A stretch of DNA of 64,000 bases, from assembly GCF_025685605.1 (NCBI RefSeq), contig NZ_JAGTUT010000002.1, positions 124,001-188,000 of the forward strand, read 5' to 3'. Below, one piece after another: positions 17,785 to 27,129 of this stretch. The first letter of the stretch is position 1; each line of letters begins with the position of its first letter. This DNA is from Granulicella arctica (GTDB lineage: Bacteria > Acidobacteriota > Terriglobia > Terriglobales > Acidobacteriaceae). The translations under genes and the position numbers were made by a program. Below the pieces are notes generated by a model that saw only the letters and a program-made list of their open reading frames with translations, did not search any database and was not told the DNA's origin.

Positions 17785-20700
17785 CGTAATGGGTTTCGAG
17801 AGTGTGGGCACGTAGTGGAACTGAAATAATTGTGTCCTGTCACCAGTCTGCAGCCGATCATTCCAGTCAAGCTGATAATTCAAGGTCTTATCCGTGTCTG
17901 GGTAGTGCTCAGTGTTGGGATACGGGTAGTTGCTCATTGCCTGAAAGGGAATTTCAGCAACGGTAAAGGGTAAAGCCTCGTAAAAGTCCATATCCTTTAC
18001 AAATCCATCGGCATAAAAAAAGTAATCGCGTTTCCAATGAGGTGGCAGTAGCGGTAAATTCGCATCACTGAACTCAGCATCAATATCTTCGCCGCTTCCG
18101 AAGATTACGAACTGATCATCCTTTGCATGCAGCAGGGGTGCGACTGCACCGTAGCGTGTATAGTTCCCTCGCTGCCACTGAAACGGTCCCGTGCTGCTGA
18201 TTAACTGGTAGTCATAGGTGAGATCTCCAGGAGTTTTTCCATCGATTTGTTTTGGGTAGCCGCGAAATGCTAGCGTCGCAGCTGCGAGCGGCAGCTCAGT
18301 CTGTCTTACTTCTGCCGGAGCCTCAACCTCGTTATCCACAAGGATCTCGTCCCAATAGATCTGCAAATTGGTTCGGATGCGTATGCGCCTTACTCCAGGC
18401 GGGAGCTTGCCAGTTAGATCAACAACGATTGTTCGAGGTAGCCCCGCCGGAAATCCCATGTCGCTGATGATCATCTTCCACGACCCATCTGCCATCTGAG
18501 CCTCCACTGTAGGGGCCTGTGGAGCTTTGCCCGCCTGCCACGCGGCATACATCGAACTCGCGCTGAAGTATTCGATAAAGCCACTCATAAATAGACGCAA
18601 TGGACGTTCGGCAGACCATTCGCCCAGCTCCAGACTCAGCTCGTGATCCTTGGCGAAACCTGCATAGTCTAAATTCTTAAAGTCGCGCACGTATTCATGA
18701 TCGCGGTGTGCCAGTAATGGCAATACATCTTCTCCGCTATCACCCCATGCTCCAGCAGGGAGATGACGATGCGATGAAGCAGACACGGCCTTGCCTCCGG
18801 AGAAAGGTCTTTCGGTCATGAAGCGCTCATCAGGATAGACCTCTGTCCCCTCTGGATGGTCCACAGCGACCAGGCGCAGTTGATCAATGTAGTTGATCTC
18901 TTCCATTGGCTCACCAAAGCGAAGACTCAGCAGTCCTTGACGCGAACGAAGCGACGAGCCATCGACCTTGATCCATTCATCCGAATCACTTTCATTCCGG
19001 GTTGTAGGTGAGGTCCAATGACCAACTACTCCCGCTCCGATTACGTCAGTTACGAATTGATATTTTTTCCCGTCCCAAGCAAACAACACCGGACAAGAAC
19101 TCCCACGACGATCTAGTTCAGTGAGCGCAAGCGGCTTTACAGCAGAAACTTCTAGCTCATCCTGCGGTACTCCGGTAGGCCATAACATGCGAACAATGTC
19201 TGCATGTTCTTCCTGTCCCAGTCCAGCAATGATCTCTAAGGAACCTTGTCCGCGATATCCAGAAGATCCAGCTATCTCAAATTTTTGAGAAGAGCCGTTG
19301 ACAAAAACTTCGACCTTAGTTCCAAGACCTAACTTGTTGTCTGCCAGGCCAGTCAACATAATACGCAGTGAATGATTCTTACTGCCTCCCTCGTTGCGCA
19401 GAACAATCGGCATAACATCACCGCGCGCAATTATTAGGTCTGCAGCACCATCTCCATCGATGTCTGTAGCTATAAGTGATTGAGCACCGCTTAAATCCAT
19501 TTGGCCAACACCGACAGTATCAGTGACATCTTCAAAGCCACGAGAACCCAGGTTCCGAAAGATCCGCAGGCGGGTTCCAGACTGATCTTGAACAATAGCG
19601 GCAAGATCCAGCCACCCATCATTATCAATGTCGATCGCAGCTAAACCCCAAGCTCCTACAATGCCGGTAATTGGCAACGGGGTTCGTTCGAACGTCCTCC
19701 CCTCTACGTTCTTCCATAGAGTGATGCCAGGAGCGCCAACATGTGTCACCGCGACATCCATCCAACCATCTTTATTGAAATCAAATGCGGTAATACCCCG
19801 CGTTGCGCCAAGAGATGGATCGTCGTACAGCGCTACCCGTTTGAACGCGCCTTCACGCTGATTCTCAAACACCGTCGGTGACGGATCCTTCCCGGTGACT
19901 AAAAGATCAACCGCCCGGTCATTATTAATATCTGATAGTGTTGCGCCCGATGTCTCTTCGCTGCCTCCGAGCGCAGTTGGAACCGTCCACTCTGTGAAGG
20001 TAGAATTTCCATTATTTCGCCAAAGCACACTTGGCGCTGCTCCTGCCTTCGCGGACGATCCAGTTACAAAAAGATCGACGTCCCCGTCGTGATCGAAGTC
20101 TACGAAAGCGACGCCAAATGGTTTATTGAGTACTCGAATGCCCAAAGCACTTGTCACGTTCTCAAATTTGCCGTGGCCAAGGTTATGAAAGACTTCAACA
20201 CGATCCTCAAGTGCGACTGCAAGGTCCGGTAAACCGTCGTTATCGTAGTCACCGACAGCACAGGAAACACCGCGGCCATTGAGCACAAGGCTGGTACCTT
20301 TTGAGGCAATCTCCTCTAAGCTTCCCGCACTGTGCACCCGATAAGCACGAAGCGCGTCTTTCCCACTGCCAAGCGAGACAATCGTTTTGTGTCCGTCTCC
20401 TTCAAGGTCAAAGATGCAGGCCCCTGCGCCCACTACAGTTGACCCGGTCGTGCTCGCCGCAATAGGTGCGTCCGACGCCGGCACAAACTTTACAGGAATC
20501 ATCGCCGCAACTGGAGTCGGCGGCGCGAGCATGTCCTGCGCAAGAGCGTAGTGTCCCTGCTCTCCATAGTTGGTACTGAAAAGTATGCCAATCTTATTTT
20601 GAGTAATCTGCTGAAAGCGTTGAAGGTGGACGCGCGAGTCAGCGGTGTTACCACTACGCTGGAGTGCGCGCGCCAAGCCGTATTGTGCCGACGCGTGCAG

Positions 20701-21234
20701 AGGACTCAGTTCTATCGCCTTTTGGAACTCCTCCGTGGCGTGAACATAGTCCTTCAGTGCGAGATCAACAGCAGCGATGTAGTAGTGGGAATCAGCGTCT
20801 AAGGGATCGATCTTCGCTGCCCGTTGGAAACTTCCAAGGGCATGTTCCTGATCGCCAGCTTCAAAACGCGCCAGACCGAGACCGTACCATGCTCGTGCAT
20901 TCAGCGGAGCAGTGGTCGATGCCCCCTCCAACAAGGCATCAGCCTCAGGAAGCCGTCTCAGATAGATCAGCGCCAATCCCTCGTTGAGCACTGGAACGAT
21001 CGCCGCAGGGTCAGCTTTATGAGCTTTTTCGAAATGAGTCAGCGCCTTGGCCAGGAGTTGTTGGTTCATCAAGGCTACCCCGGTGTTGTTCTCGCGTGCT
21101 GCCTCAACCACAGCGGTGTTTGGCTCAGCGCTCCATGCGGGTATGCTTATCAGCAGCGAACATGCGATACATAGGCCAGCCTGGAAAAAAGCGAATGGTT
21201 TCACGGTTCTCTTTCTCAATCGCGATCTATCCAC
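17773..21234 (-). CDS. Large secreted TPR / FG-GAP / ASPIC-UnbV protein (CRTAC1 family)
   Basis: 1153 residues. A signal peptide (about 1-36, cut near AWSAEP) is followed by: TPR repeats (about 45-230, e.g. ALGSFQRAAKIDPLDADSHY); an FG-GAP/VCBS propeller (about 270-650) with Ca-binding DxDxDG loops such as DYDNDGLPDLAV and DFDHDGDVDLF; an ASPIC/UnbV segment (NHSLRIMLTG to GLGTKVEVFVNG); and a C-terminal domain of about 430 residues beginning SCPVLFAWDGKKYQFV. That last domain recurs in the 1184-residue protein at 29801-33355. Predicted to be periplasmic or surface exposed. The gene is divergent from the AsnB-like operon; its partner is unknown. Confidence 0.9.
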   Translation of the reverse strand: MDRSRLRKRTVKPFAFFQAGLCIACSLLISIPAWSAEPNTAVVEAARENNTGVALMNQQLLAKALTHFEKAHKADPAAIVPVLNEGLALIYLRRLPEADALLEGASTTAPLNARAWYGLGLARFEAGDQEHALGSFQRAAKIDPLDADSHYYIAAVDLALKDYVHATEEFQKAIELSPLHASAQYGLARALQRSGNTADSRVHLQRFQQITQNKIGILFSTNYGEQGHYALAQDMLAPPTPVAAMIPVKFVPASDAPIAASTTGSTVVGAGACIFDLEGDGHKTIVSLGSGKDALRAYRVHSAGSLEEIASKGTSLVLNGRGVSCAVGDYDNDGLPDLAVALEDRVEVFHNLGHGKFENVTSALGIRVLNKPFGVAFVDFDHDGDVDLFVTGSSAKAGAAPSVLWRNNGNSTFTEWTVPTALGGSEETSGATLSDINNDRAVDLLVTGKDPSPTVFENQREGAFKRVALYDDPSLGATRGITAFDFNKDGWMDVAVTHVGAPGITLWKNVEGRTFERTPLPITGIVGAWGLAAIDIDNDGWLDLAAIVQDQSGTRLRIFRNLGSRGFEDVTDTVGVGQMDLSGAQSLIATDIDGDGAADLIIARGDVMPIVLRNEGGSKNHSLRIMLTGLADNKLGLGTKVEVFVNGSSQKFEIAGSSGYRGQGSLEIIAGLGQEEHADIVRMLWPTGVPQDELEVSAVKPLALTELDRRGSSCPVLFAWDGKKYQFVTDVIGAGVVGHWTSPTTRNESDSDEWIKVDGSSLRSRQGLLSLRFGEPMEEINYIDQLRLVAVDHPEGTEVYPDERFMTERPFSGGKAVSASSHRHLPAGAWGDSGEDVLPLLAHRDHEYVRDFKNLDYAGFAKDHELSLELGEWSAERPLRLFMSGFIEYFSASSMYAAWQAGKAPQAPTVEAQMADGSWKMIISDMGFPAGLPRTIVVDLTGKLPPGVRRIRIRTNLQIYWDEILVDNEVEAPAEVRQTELPLAAATLAFRGYPKQIDGKTPGDLTYDYQLISSTGPFQWQRGNYTRYGAVAPLLHAKDDQFVIFGSGEDIDAEFSDANLPLLPPHWKRDYFFYADGFVKDMDFYEALPFTVAEIPFQAMSNYPYPNTEHYPDTDKTLNYQLDWNDRLQTGDRTQLFQFHYVPTLSKPITSRN

Positions 21235-21430
21235 GAGGCGATAAAAAAAATCCTTCGTCCGCGAAAACAGGCATACAAGGCCTATCTGATCTCCTAAAGT
21301 ATACAGACGTAAGGCGTTTCCCTTCGTCTATGCCTTGATGCCGTACATCTCCACGATCAGGATTGCAGTGGTGATGTAATCGTCACGGGAGCCGACGTAA
21401 ACTGGGGCGACGTTAGTTTTTGAGGTGGCT

Positions 21431-22750
21431 ATGAATCAGTATGTAGAGCGGGTTGTAGATCTCCTTGACCCAGCAACAAACGACCTGCACGATCTCACAA
21501 CAGATCAGGCCCGCGCCTTGCTCGTCGAGCACGGAACCGAGGCTATGCGGCAGATCGAGGGATCATTCTCACTTGTGGCCCGTTCCGGCAAGATGGTGCG
21601 TATGGTTCGGTCGTTGGATCGTCCCATGCGCTACTTTCTGGCGAAGCGCACCGAAGGACCCGTCTTGATCGTTGCCGACCGAATCGACGCAATCCAGGCA
21701 TGGCTACAGGCTGAGGGTCTCGAAGGCCAATTCCACCCCAGCTATACGCGCATGATCCCGGCACATCACGTAGTTGACCTTCAACTGGTCGGCTGCCCGG
21801 ATCCCGACCCCATATACACCCGCTTCTTTACGCCTGCTATGGCAACGATGCAGCCAGACACCCAGACGATTGGCGACCGGTACATTCAAACCTTGGCTGA
21901 CGAAATCTCGATCTGGTTAGACAGAGTTCCGACGAACGAACCACTCGGGGTGTGCTTCTCAGGCGGGATCGACAGTGGGAGCGTCTTCCTGACCGTGTAT
22001 CACGTCATGAAGACCAGAGGAATGGCCTTGACGCGCCTCAAAGCTTTTGTCCTGGATCTCGGCGACGGCCCCGACCTTCAGCAGGCACAGAGCTTTCTTG
22101 AGTCCGTCGACCTCGGTTTGTTTCTGGAGCCGATCCAGGTTGATCCAGCCACAATCGATATCCAGGAAACGATCGGCATCATCGAAGACTATCAATCACT
22201 CGATGTGCAGTCCGCATCGATGGCGATCGCGTTGTTGCGAGGAATCCGCAACGAGTATCCAGAGTGGGGCTACCTGCTGGATGGCGACGGCGGCGACGAG
22301 AACCTGAAGGACTATCCTATCGATGAGAATCCCGAGCTTACGATTCGTAGCGTCATTCACAACTCCATGCTCTATCAGGAGGGATGGGGCGTCGGTAAAA
22401 TCAAGCATTCCCTTACCTACAGCGGAGGGCTAAGCCGTTCCTACACGCGAACCTACGGACCCGCGCAGCATTTCAATTTTCGCGGTTTCAGTCCGTACAC
22501 CCGCCCGAAGGTGATCGCGGTCGCGGAGTCCATCCCCTTCATAACGTTGACCGACCATAACGTCGAACGCTTGTACGAGCTAAAAGGGGAGATCGTCTCG
22601 AAGGGCATCGCAAGTCTTACCGGCTTCACAATGCCGGTATTCCCAAAGAGACGCTTTCAACACGGCGCGATCTCCGAACAAGCCATGCACAAGACCCTGC
22701 CTATGGCTGAGACGGAATACCGGAAGCAGTTCCTCTCACGTTACCTATGA
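21431..22750 (+). CDS. Asparagine-synthetase-like amide/lactam-forming enzyme, no N-terminal Cys
   Basis: 439 residues from the ATG at 21431, with GAGG at 21422-21425; the GTG six bases upstream is less likely. Residues 1-135 look like only the rear part of a class II glutaminase domain (EAMRQIEGSFSLVAR, LIVADRIDAIQ); the catalytic Cys1 and following residues are absent. The synthetase half has the PP-loop GVCFSGGIDSGSV and the acidic LLDGDGGDENLKDYP. Such enzymes adenylate a carboxylate and attack it with an amine. Without glutaminase activity it may use free ammonia or an internal or external amine, as in beta-lactam synthetases. First gene of a three-gene operon, overlapping the next by ATGA. 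Confidence 0.85.
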   Translation: MNQYVERVVDLLDPATNDLHDLTTDQARALLVEHGTEAMRQIEGSFSLVARSGKMVRMVRSLDRPMRYFLAKRTEGPVLIVADRIDAIQAWLQAEGLEGQFHPSYTRMIPAHHVVDLQLVGCPDPDPIYTRFFTPAMATMQPDTQTIGDRYIQTLADEISIWLDRVPTNEPLGVCFSGGIDSGSVFLTVYHVMKTRGMALTRLKAFVLDLGDGPDLQQAQSFLESVDLGLFLEPIQVDPATIDIQETIGIIEDYQSLDVQSASMAIALLRGIRNEYPEWGYLLDGDGGDENLKDYPIDENPELTIRSVIHNSMLYQEGWGVGKIKHSLTYSGGLSRSYTRTYGPAQHFNFRGFSPYTRPKVIAVAESIPFITLTDHNVERLYELKGEIVSKGIASLTGFTMPVFPKRRFQHGAISEQAMHKTLPMAETEYRKQFLSRYL

Positions 22751-23718
22751 CCCTGCTGCCGCTGCTCTATCCAGAATACGCTGCCGAACGAGACCAATGG
22801 ATAGTCGCTCACCGCGGCCCTCGAGCAGTGCTCGACCCGCGCAAGCCCTATGCCTTCCTGTCGGAGCAGGAACGTACTGCATCGGGAGAAATTGCTACGA
22901 TTTCCACCGTATTTCTCACCAATCGTGAATGTCCCTTCCGTTGCCTCATGTGCGATCTCTGGCAGAACACGTTGACCTCGAGAGTTCCCGTTGGTGCCAT
23001 ACCGGAGCAGATCGCCTTCGCGTTGCAAGAGCTTCCGCCCGCAAGTTGCATCAAGCTCTACAACAGCGGCAGCTTCTTCGACACGCAGGCCATTCCTCCT
23101 GAGGATTATCCCGCCATAGCAGCACTCGTCCAAGCCTTCGAACGAGTCATCGTTGAGAGTCACCCGGCGCTGATCGGTGATCGATGTCTTCGTTTCCGAG
23201 ATCTACTCAGCGCAAATCTTGAGGTCGCCCTAGGTCTGGAGACAGTTAATCCCGAAGCAATGCAACATCTTAATAAGCACCTGACACTCGAACAATTCAC
23301 GGCAGCCGCAGAACGCCTGTTCGAGCAGAAGATTGACCTGCGTGTGTTCATACTCGTCCAGCCCCCGTTTGTTCAAGCTGTTGAAGCTTTGTACTGGGCG
23401 CAGCGCTCCATCGACTTCGCGTTTGAGTGCAAGGCTACCGCACTTACCCTCATCCCGACCCGAGGCGGAAACGGCGCCATGGAGTCGTTACGACAGGCCG
23501 GATTCTTCACGCCGCCCGACCTACAGACTTTTGAAGCATCCGTCGAATACGGTGTTCGCCAGCGAAAAGGTCGCGTCTTCGCCGACCTTTGGAACATCGA
23601 GCAAATAGCATGCTGCGGACACTGCGCCACAGCACGCATTGCACGCCTGCAGGAGATCAATCTCACGCAGACCGTCCCTCCCGGAGTCGAGTGTCTATCG
23701 TGCCAGGCATCCGTATGA
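22747..23718 (+). CDS. Radical SAM enzyme with extra C-terminal cysteines
   Basis: 323 residues. The radical SAM 4Fe-4S motif C-x3-C-x2-C is at Cys62, 66 and 69 (ECPFRCLMCDLW). The C-terminus holds a second Cys set, a CCGHC cluster near residue 290 and CLSC near 316, likely an auxiliary Fe-S or Zn site. The layout (long lead of about 50 residues, then motif, then C-terminal CxxC) is reminiscent of the archaeosine-type/TIGR01210 radical SAM group, but I am not certain of that placement. Its start overlaps the AsnB-like stop and its stop overlaps the flavoprotein start, each by ATGA, so the three products are probably made together in fixed ratio. Substrate unknown. Confidence 0.85.
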   Translation: MTLLPLLYPEYAAERDQWIVAHRGPRAVLDPRKPYAFLSEQERTASGEIATISTVFLTNRECPFRCLMCDLWQNTLTSRVPVGAIPEQIAFALQELPPASCIKLYNSGSFFDTQAIPPEDYPAIAALVQAFERVIVESHPALIGDRCLRFRDLLSANLEVALGLETVNPEAMQHLNKHLTLEQFTAAAERLFEQKIDLRVFILVQPPFVQAVEALYWAQRSIDFAFECKATALTLIPTRGGNGAMESLRQAGFFTPPDLQTFEASVEYGVRQRKGRVFADLWNIEQIACCGHCATARIARLQEINLTQTVPPGVECLSCQASV

Positions 23719-25265
23719 GCGACATCTACGACGTTGTCATCATAGGATCGGGCTTTGCTGGTTCCCTGTTAGCAATGATTGCAAAGCAAATCGGACGCTC
23801 AGTCCTTCTGCTCGAACGTAACGCCCATCCACGCATGATGATTGGCGAGTCCTCAACTCCCCTCTCAAACCTTCTTCTGGAAGAACTCGCAATAACCTAC
23901 CGCCTGCCCGACCTACTCCCATTTACAAAATGGGGAACTTGGCAGCAGCATCATCCCGAAGTCGGCTGCGGATTGAAGCGGGGCTTCTCCTTCTTTCACC
24001 ATGATCTCGAAAACGCAGGCAACGAGCCTTCTGACAACGAAATGTTGGTAGCAGCAAGCCCCCATGATCAGATCGCAGACACGCATTGGTATCGTGCAGA
24101 CTTTGACCACTGGCTCGTAAGTAGTGCACAGCAACACGGCGTAACCTATCTCGATGAAGTCACCCTGCGCCGTTACACAGAAGCCGATGACTACGTTGTG
24201 CTATCGGGTGAGCGCAACCAGAAGGACATCCAATTTCGTTGCCGCTTTGTGATCGATGCTACCGGACCGCGCGGCTGCCTTCATCACTTACTCGGGCTCC
24301 ATGAAGCGGATATGTCTGCCATGCCCGCTACCAAGGCACTCTACAGTCACTTCAGCCATGTTGGCCGGCTGGACGATTTCACCTCGTCGCAGTATCCAGA
24401 CAGCCCACCGTACCCAATCGATGACGCGGCCGTGCATCACGTCTTTGATGGCGGATGGGTATGGGTATTGCGCTTCAACAATGGCATCACAAGCGCGGGT
24501 GTTGCCGCGACAGAGTCTGCAGCTGATCGCCTCGGGCTGCGGGAAGGGGCTGGGGCATGGACGCGGTTGCTTGAGAAAATGCCGACGCTACAACGGCAAT
24601 TCGCGGAAGCCGTCCCGTTGCACCCATTCACCTACTTACCTCGACTCGCGTTCCGAAGCGGCACCATGACCGGCAAGCGATGGGCCATGCTTCCGTCAGC
24701 CGCGGGCTTTGTCGACCCACTTCTGTCTTCCGGCTTTCCTCTGGCGCTGCTCGGGATAAGCCGCTTGGCCAGGATCCTCGATCTCCACTGGAACCAATCT
24801 ACCTTCGCAGCAGAGCTGCTGGCTTATGAACAGTCAACGGATGGCGAACTCCTCGCCACCTCCCGCCTCATCGGAGCTCTCTATGCCAACATGAACAACT
24901 TCGAAGCCTTCCGCGCAATCTCACTTCTGTATTTTGCAGCTGCAAGCTACTCGGAGACCGCTCGTCGCCTGAGCAAGCCCGAGCGGGCTAATTCGTTCCT
25001 CATGCATACGGATCCAAAATTCGGCCCAGAGGTGGAGATCCTGCTCCGTCGCGCGGCCAAAGGTGTAACTTACTCTGAGACAAAAGAGTTTGTCAGCGCT
25101 GTAAAGAAGGCAATTGAGCCCTTCGACGTTGCGGGACTCTGTGCGTCGCCCAGAAACCATTGGTATCCAGTCAATGCCGAAGATCTTAGACGGGCAGCTT
25201 GGAAGGTCGGCGCAACCACCGAGGAGATTGACTCGATGCTCCAAAGCTCAGGCTTCTACGTCTAA
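23715..25265 (+). CDS. Halogenase/monooxygenase-like FAD-dependent oxidoreductase
   Basis: 516 residues from the ATG at 23715, which overlaps the radical SAM stop by ATGA; in-frame sequence upstream of it is not coding-like. N-terminal FAD fold: VVIIGSGFAGSLLAMIAK, then LLERNAHPRMMIGESSTPL; the G-E-S-x-x-P segment is typical of flavin halogenases and related monooxygenases. Also present are YRADFDHWLVSSAQQHG, DATGPRG and a GWVWVLRF segment that partly matches the halogenase WxWxIP motif (two Trp kept, Ile-Pro absent). A real halogenase or a hydroxylase/oxidase are both possible. Last gene of the operon, convergent with a CRTAC1 gene 29 bp away. Confidence 0.85.
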   Translation: MSDIYDVVIIGSGFAGSLLAMIAKQIGRSVLLLERNAHPRMMIGESSTPLSNLLLEELAITYRLPDLLPFTKWGTWQQHHPEVGCGLKRGFSFFHHDLENAGNEPSDNEMLVAASPHDQIADTHWYRADFDHWLVSSAQQHGVTYLDEVTLRRYTEADDYVVLSGERNQKDIQFRCRFVIDATGPRGCLHHLLGLHEADMSAMPATKALYSHFSHVGRLDDFTSSQYPDSPPYPIDDAAVHHVFDGGWVWVLRFNNGITSAGVAATESAADRLGLREGAGAWTRLLEKMPTLQRQFAEAVPLHPFTYLPRLAFRSGTMTGKRWAMLPSAAGFVDPLLSSGFPLALLGISRLARILDLHWNQSTFAAELLAYEQSTDGELLATSRLIGALYANMNNFEAFRAISLLYFAAASYSETARRLSKPERANSFLMHTDPKFGPEVEILLRRAAKGVTYSETKEFVSAVKKAIEPFDVAGLCASPRNHWYPVNAEDLRRAAWKVGATTEEIDSMLQSSGFYV

Positions 25266-25294
25266 CTCGTTAGCGGTGGTGAGACCTCACGCCC

Positions 25295-27106
25295 TCAGTG
25301 CTTCTCGTGAGAAACCAGAATGATTGGCTTCGAAGAGACAACCCCGCTTCCCTCCTTAAGCGTTATCTCCTGGTTCGGCTTCACTCCGGTGATTGTCTCT
25401 CGTTTACCGCGAGGCCAGATAATGTCGACCGTGACAACCTTGCCGTCGAGGGGTTTGCCAAGTCCAAAGGTCAACGGCAACTCGCTCTGTGAAAGATAGC
25501 TTGATCCGCTCTTTACCATCGCCGACATCCGGCTTCCATTCGTCATGCGGACCGAGACCTTGGCTCCAATACCGTCCCGATTCGACCTCACCCCTACCGT
25601 CTTCACCCGCAACATGTCATTCTGATTGCCATTGTCATTGCGCAGGAGTCTTGCCGGTCCACCCGACGCTGTAATCAGAAGGTCCAGATCGCCATCGTTA
25701 TCGAAGTCAAGATAAGCAGCTCCGCGACCTACAACGGCCTGCCGGAGAGCAGGGCCGACTTTCATGGATACATCCTCAAAGTGACCAGCGCCGCGATTGC
25801 GAAACAGCAGCGAAGGTTCGGCATATTTGACGGTGGGTTGAGTTACGCTCACGTCGTCGGCTACATGGCCGTTGGCTGCAAAAATATCGAGCAAGCCGTC
25901 CAGATCGTAGTCAAAGAAGAAGGCGCTGAAGGTAAGCGAACTTGCCGAAGGAGCACTGATTCCCGATGTCGCCGACATATCCGTAAACAGACCGGAACCA
26001 TCGTTGCTGTAAAGGGCAAGACTCTCGTTCGTGAAGTTGCCGATCAACAAACTTTGGCGGCCAGAACCGTTGTAGTCGCCAGCATCAGCACCCATGCCAG
26101 CTCTGGGCTTCCCTGCATCGCTGAACGCCACCCCCGCGGAGAACGAACTCTCCGTAAAGGTTCCATTGTGATTATTGCGATAGAGCTTATTGGGCTGCGT
26201 GTCATTGGCAACAAACAGATCCATCCAGCCGTCTTCATCGAAATCCAGCAACGCGATTCCAAGAGATTTGCTAGAAGCATCGGCAAGACCAGCCTTCTTG
26301 GTTACATCTTCAAAAGCACCATTTCCGAGATTATGGAACAAGCTTCCACTTTGGCCCTTGTAGGCCTCGGGCGTGCAATACGATTTGTGCTTTCCATCCA
26401 GCGAACAGTTCTGATCTGTAGCAACCGACCAGTCCACATAATGCGATACGAAGAGATCTAGTTTGCCATCATTATCGAAATCGAACCACGCAGCCCCCGT
26501 AGCAAAGCCAGCGCTGCTCACACCTGCCTTCGCCGTTGCATCAGTAAACTTCCCCTCGCCAAGATTATGGAACAAGTGGCTACCGTCGAGTGCCGTAATG
26601 TAGATGTCGTCACGGCCATCGTTATCGTAGTCGCCCACCGCACAGCCTAAGCCGTACATCTCCACATCCAGGCCCGAACCGTGCGTGACATCCTTGAACG
26701 TACCATCCTGGTTGTTGTGGTAGAGCGCCGCTGTCGTCCTACCAACCTTGTGCTCCGGCCAATCCTTCGACTGCACGAAGACAACATCCTGCCAACCATC
26801 ATTGTCGTAATCGATCACGCAAACGCCGCTCCCCATAGTTTCTGGCAGATACTTTTTCCCGAAGGCTCCATTGTTATGTTTGAAGTGAATACCCACAGCA
26901 GCCGTAACATCAGTAAACCGAATCGGCCCGGATGGTCGTATATCCTCGGCGGCCACCTCGTGGACATTAGCAGTTTGCGAACTTTGATCTACTTGGACAG
27001 AAGCAGGACGCGAAATTGTCTCTGGCGACTTCGCTTTACATCCCCACAAAAGCAATGCTGCCAGGAGCGAGACACCGTAGACACAAATCGTTCGAAACAA
27101 AATCAA
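25295..27106 (-). CDS. CRTAC1-type ASPIC/UnbV lipoprotein
   Basis: 603 residues. The N-terminus is a lipoprotein signal: hydrophobic VSLLAALLLWGCKAKSP with the lipobox LWGC, lipidated Cys at about residue 23. Residues 65-500 are FG-GAP/VCBS repeats with many DYDNDG/DFDNDGKLDLF loops and LFHNLGEGKFTDAT-type linkers. The C-terminus is the ASPIC/UnbV domain (VRSNRDGIGAKVSVRMTNG, then SYLSQSELPLTFGLGK). Likely anchored to a membrane facing the periplasm or outside. Its start lies 23 bp after the UnbU/RnfD-like gene stop, making it the last gene of a four-gene minus-strand unit. UnbV proteins have no proven biochemical role. Confidence 0.9.
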   Translation of the reverse strand: MILFRTICVYGVSLLAALLLWGCKAKSPETISRPASVQVDQSSQTANVHEVAAEDIRPSGPIRFTDVTAAVGIHFKHNNGAFGKKYLPETMGSGVCVIDYDNDGWQDVVFVQSKDWPEHKVGRTTAALYHNNQDGTFKDVTHGSGLDVEMYGLGCAVGDYDNDGRDDIYITALDGSHLFHNLGEGKFTDATAKAGVSSAGFATGAAWFDFDNDGKLDLFVSHYVDWSVATDQNCSLDGKHKSYCTPEAYKGQSGSLFHNLGNGAFEDVTKKAGLADASSKSLGIALLDFDEDGWMDLFVANDTQPNKLYRNNHNGTFTESSFSAGVAFSDAGKPRAGMGADAGDYNGSGRQSLLIGNFTNESLALYSNDGSGLFTDMSATSGISAPSASSLTFSAFFFDYDLDGLLDIFAANGHVADDVSVTQPTVKYAEPSLLFRNRGAGHFEDVSMKVGPALRQAVVGRGAAYLDFDNDGDLDLLITASGGPARLLRNDNGNQNDMLRVKTVGVRSNRDGIGAKVSVRMTNGSRMSAMVKSGSSYLSQSELPLTFGLGKPLDGKVVTVDIIWPRGKRETITGVKPNQEITLKEGSGVVSSKPIILVSHEKH

Positions 27107-27129
27107 GAGCTCCTGGTTTTCTTTGTGGG

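Noticed and set aside
21338..21379. 13-codon frame before the AsnB-like gene as a precursor or leader peptide
   Set aside because: No ribosome site, no Cys/Ser/Thr-rich core and no leader features; too short to support.
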